33,238 bases of DNA, taken from NCBI GenBank assembly GCA_024682595.1, contig JAIKZA010000029.1, positions 1 to 33,238 on the forward strand. The letters are read 5' to 3'. A program made the translations under genes and the position numbers. This DNA is from Candidatus Saccharimonadota bacterium. Lineage in GTDB: Bacteria > Patescibacteriota > Saccharimonadia > Saccharimonadales > Saccharimonadaceae. Positions 31,086 to 33,238 of the stretch are shown here, piece by piece (position 1 is the first letter of the stretch; every line of letters begins with the position of its first letter). The notes beneath the pieces are model-generated. The model saw nothing but the letters and a program-made list of their open reading frames with translations. It was not told the origin of the DNA and searched no databases.

Positions 31086-31260
31086 TTTTTTTGTTTTAAA
31101 AAAATGAGTCCGTAGCTCAGCTGGCTTGAATTAGATACGGCACCTGCCTTCTTGCCCATTTGGGCAAGGTCGTGAGTTCAAGTCTCACCGGACTCACCAT
31201 TTTTTGTTTTAAAAAAATGAGTCCGTAGCTCAGCTGGCTTGAATTAGATACGGCACCTGC
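31055..31260 (+). repeat. Two direct repeats of about 92 bp derived from tRNA-Lys
   Basis: Copy 1 is 31055-31147 and copy 2 is 31169-31260. They differ by one T in a T run. Each holds a tRNA 3' half with CCA, a T/A-rich linker and the next 5' half. They are separated by the 21-nt palindrome-bearing CTTCTTGCCCATTTGGGCAAG, which sits where the anticodon arm would be. Confidence 0.85.
31106..31199 (+). pseudogene. tRNA-Lys-like sequence with altered D loop and anticodon arm
   Basis: The 94-nt unit keeps a perfect acceptor stem (GAGTCCG/CGGACTC), the T arm and CCA of the neighbouring tRNA-Lys. Its D region has about 10 extra nt (CTTGAA and TACG inserted) and lacks the GAGC half of the stem. The anticodon arm is replaced by a 7-bp hairpin CTTGCCC-ATTT-GGGCAAG with a 4-nt loop and no usable anticodon. 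It is a degenerate tRNA or a tRNA-like RNA. A third, 5'-half-only copy is at 31219-31260. Confidence 0.65.
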
Positions 31261-31271
31261 AATAATCAACC

Positions 31272-31304
31272 AAGCCCACAAAGATATTCTCGCGGGCTTT
31301 TCCC
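31272..31304 (+). terminator. Terminator after the tRNA-Lys repeats
   Basis: AAGCCC/GGGCTT stem with a long loop, then TTTT. Confidence 0.5.
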
Positions 31305-31313
31305 TTTCCCGAA

Positions 31314-32336
31314 CTACAATTCGTCATCTTCGGGTTCGGCATCGGCGGGCTTCTTTTTTGTCTTCTTCGCAGTCTTTTTACCTTTTTTATGATGTATTTT
31401 TATCACAATAATCATCACAATTATTAGCACGACTACGCCACCCGCAATAGCCAACCCCCACCATGGCAAATTAACGACAGCATGGCTCAAAATTGACTCT
31501 TTCTGCTTTCCCTCGGCGTCAATATAGCTAATTCTCTGCTCAACCGTATACACGCCATAACCAATTTTCGCGCGCGTCTCATCCGTAATCGTAAATGGCT
31601 CTTCGGCACCCGGAACGACATCACGCATTTCTTCGGCCGCCTGTTTCCATTCGTCTAGACCGAAAGCATTCTTATATTGCACAATGTAGTGCGATGAGAA
31701 ACCGGCCGTACCACCATTCTTAACCTTTGCAGACGCGCCGATTTTCTCACCAAAGTTAAAGAAACCAATATTTTGCGAGGTCACTTTTCCGTCATACTTA
31801 TAGTCTTCGTTTACAACATCTGCACGGATTTTTACATATTGCGTGTCGTTATCGTCCCCATTAGAAACCTTTACTCTTGCGTAATAAGTACCGCCTTTGG
31901 CGTTCGTCGGCACCATCAGGCGTACACCAACCTGAATTTTTGCACCAGGGTTGACGTCAAATTTACGCTTACCACCTACAAAAGCAATCCAATCAACGAC
32001 GGCTTTTTGTTCATCGGATAAAGAATCTGACTCATATTCTACCGCCTCAATGCGCATCGTAACTTTTTGGCTCGCAGCATTCTCTATTACAAGACTCTTC
32101 GTATAACTACGCCCCGCCTCAGTAATTCGGCCATAGGACAATTCAGTCGTATCTAAACTAATATGGGGGCGATCAACTAGCCCCTCGTCCACCACGTCAA
32201 CTATGCAATTTGTTTTTCCAGACGAATCACCAATACAATTCGTTCTCGCCTCTTCGGCAAAAGTCATAGAGCTTACGCTTGCGCAAAATATCATCACGAA
32301 AGCTACTGCGCCAAACCACAATTTTTTATCCATCAC
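31314..32336 (-). CDS. Secreted, membrane-anchored protein with Ig-like domains
   Basis: The 340-aa protein has a signal peptide (about 1-27, SMTFAEE cut region), an outside part with two beta-rich domains (HISLDTTELSYGRITEAG to VKIRADVV; then NIGFFNFGEKIGASAKVKNGG), one membrane helix (LAIAGGVVVLIIVMIIVIKI, about 292-312) and a Lys-rich then acidic tail. The first domain recalls the Ig-like fold of DUF916/WxL-associated proteins (GGTYYARVKVS). It probably works at the cell surface, perhaps in attachment. GAGGAG lies just before GTG 32336/ATG 32333; ATG 32333 has the better spacing. Confidence 0.7.
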   Translation of the reverse strand: MMDKKLWFGAVAFVMIFCASVSSMTFAEEARTNCIGDSSGKTNCIVDVVDEGLVDRPHISLDTTELSYGRITEAGRSYTKSLVIENAASQKVTMRIEAVEYESDSLSDEQKAVVDWIAFVGGKRKFDVNPGAKIQVGVRLMVPTNAKGGTYYARVKVSNGDDNDTQYVKIRADVVNEDYKYDGKVTSQNIGFFNFGEKIGASAKVKNGGTAGFSSHYIVQYKNAFGLDEWKQAAEEMRDVVPGAEEPFTITDETRAKIGYGVYTVEQRISYIDAEGKQKESILSHAVVNLPWWGLAIAGGVVVLIIVMIIVIKIHHKKGKKTAKKTKKKPADAEPEDDEL

Positions 32337-32462
32337 TCCTCGCTTTTTACTATATTAATAATATCACAAATCTTCATAATAATTATGCATAAATTATTAT
32401 AGAATACGTTTCTGCATCGCTAGCTAAAACCAGCTCGACTAACAGCTAAGTATCTTTTTCGA

Positions 32463-32493
32463 CCTCTGAGATTATCATCTCAGAGGTTTTTTT
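32463..32493 (+). terminator. Strong intrinsic terminator of a short unassigned transcript
   Basis: Perfect 10-bp stem CCTCTGAGAT-TATC-ATCTCAGAGG plus seven T. No + strand gene lies upstream back to the tRNA-Lys repeats, so a small RNA may start near 32400. Confidence 0.8.
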
Positions 32494-32639
32494 GATGCCA
32501 TACCCTCCTAAAAGAAAAACAAGAAAAAATGCCCAGATGGGCGATTTTATCTACAATTCTCTGGTGCACCATAGTGCACGAAGTTCGAACCATAATCGTT
32601 CGTGATATTCTCGATAGTTCAGGGCGGAAGGAGGTTAGC

Positions 32640-32648
32640 ATGGCGTAG
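32640..32648 (+). CDS. Two-codon mini-ORF ATG-GCG-TAG
   Basis: AAGGAGG (32628-32634), exactly 5 nt, then ATG GCG TAG. SD, spacing, length and stop match the two mini-ORFs upstream of pyk. It precedes the small CxxC gene by 44 nt and could act as its leader. Confidence 0.4.
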   Translation: MA

Positions 32649-32692
32649 CTACTAGTCTCTTTTTGATAACTTTAACAACGAAAGGTCTTAAG

Positions 32693-32791
32693 ATGATTGT
32701 AATTCGCGACAACGAAGTAAAACAAGAGTGCAGCATATGTAACCACGAAACACGAATAAAGCTCACGGACGAGGAATTAGAGGCTTACTGA
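32693..32791 (+). CDS. Thirty-two-residue CxxC protein
   Basis: Too short for the track. AAAGG (32681-32685) lies 7 nt before ATG. The peptide is MIVIRDNEVKQECSICNHET followed by RIKLTDEELEAY. The CSIC pair and a following His suggest half of a zinc site, so it may bind metal as a dimer. It has a natural acidic, helical end and a terminator downstream. No family recognised. Confidence 0.55.
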   Translation: MIVIRDNEVKQECSICNHETRIKLTDEELEAY

Positions 32792-32888
32792 GATAATTTG
32801 TAGCGAATAGGAGCGAGCGCGAGTGCTAATACTCTGTGGACTATGTATATATAGACCTTCAAAATCAAAATAACACAGACATGAAGAA

Positions 32889-32912
32889 ACCCCCGGCAAG
32901 CCGGAGGTTTTT
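32889..32912 (+). terminator. Terminator after the CxxC gene
   Basis: CC-CCGGC-AA-GCCGG-GG hairpin with one mismatch, followed by TTTTT. Confidence 0.7.
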
Positions 32913-32927
32913 GGTGCTATCTCGCCA

Positions 32928-33238
32928 TCAAGGGCGAATTGCGCGGTTTCCCGTGTATTTGACCAAGGGGATGATCAATTCTGTCACCAAGAATCCCGCG
33001 CAGCTTACTACGCATAGCGCATTCGGGTTCAGCTCAGGAGCTGTGATGGCGAAGAACGCGGTGATTGCGATGCAGACGAACGCAAGAGCGCCCCAGAACA
33101 GACGGGGATGACTCAGCTCTGCCCATTCGATGCAGTCCATCAGTCTGCTCACCGCATTTCTGGGGGCCAGATCGTACACCTCGTGCGTCTCCCCCTTCAC
33201 TACAACGCTCCGACGCCCCTCGGTATAGAAGGGGTTTT
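32928..33238 (-). CDS. Membrane protein, 5' end beyond the window
   Basis: The track start at GTG 33200 is not convincing. The frame stays open to the window edge and reads coding-like sequence (FYTEGRRSVVVKGETHEVYD), so the gene probably starts outside. The visible part has a soluble N-terminal stretch and two membrane helices (LFWGALAFVCIAITAFFAI and ALCVVSCAGFLVTELIIPLV), ending YTGNRAIRP. Function unknown. Confidence 0.6.
   Translation of the reverse strand, partial: NPFYTEGRRSVVVKGETHEVYDLAPRNAVSRLMDCIEWAELSHPRLFWGALAFVCIAITAFFAITAPELNPNALCVVSCAGFLVTELIIPLVKYTGNRAIRP

Noticed and set aside
31055-31260. CRISPR-like repeat-spacer-repeat
   Set aside because: Only two full repeats of about 92 bp, the repeat is tRNA sequence, the spacer is a palindrome, and no cas gene is present.
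760-33238. Alternative genetic code with UGA as glycine
   Set aside because: TGA ends mraY and the 32-aa CxxC ORF at natural positions, and no conserved glycine is encoded by TGA in the recognised genes.

Overview
The window looks like chromosomal DNA of a Candidate Phyla Radiation bacterium, most likely Candidatus Saccharibacteria (TM7). The signs are compact genes, a partly reduced division/cell-wall cluster, a sigma-region-4/HARE-HTH protein, a lone VirD4/TraG-type ATPase, a VirB2-like two-helix domain and a shortened phosphoglycerate kinase. TGA is used as a normal stop, so the UGA=Gly code of SR1/Gracilibacteria does not apply. The taxon is inferred from gene content, not from a marker phylogeny.

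Layout. 1-760: the tail of an integrase-core transposase, then a structured non-coding RNA with its own promoter and terminator. 760-2062: a secreted tyrosine phosphatase joined by a Gly/Ser linker to a VirB2/TrbC-like membrane domain, now split by three one-base shifts. 2177-4450: topA. 4516-5923: two related proteins of unknown function. 6247-8481: a sigma4/HARE-HTH regulator, an adenylate-kinase-like protein and a second frameshifted gene. 8544-11402: VirD4-like ATPase. 11468-12511: about 1 kb without a credible gene. 12512-15677 (minus): pyk, pgk and an FtsQ-like protein. 15740-16866 (minus): two structured RNAs carrying mini-ORFs, with tRNA-Glu between them. 16867-23694 (minus): rsmH, ftsL, ftsI, mraY, ftsW, murG. 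23728-26429: an intergenic region, a zinc-ribbon protein and two membrane proteins. 26506-28326: typA. Then tRNA-Val, a zincin-like protein and a membrane protein, then tRNA-Lys followed by a tRNA-derived repeat, a secreted Ig-like membrane protein, a 32-aa CxxC protein, and a membrane protein cut by the window edge.

Expression logic. Many first-in-transcript genes have a -10 hexamer ending 6-7 nt before the ATG and no Shine-Dalgarno (760, topA, 7927, 8544, pyk, ftsI, rsmH, 30919), so their mRNAs should be leaderless. Downstream operon genes and several orphan genes have clear SD sequences. Against this background the strong SD motifs in non-coding transcripts stand out. They drive very short ORFs, including two identical copies of AAGGAGG-N5-ATG-CTC-TAG in one RNA upstream of pyk and a related ATG-GCG-TAG at 32640. 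These mini-ORF RNAs, the tRNA-Lys repeat and the broken phosphatase-VirB2 fusion are the most unusual content.
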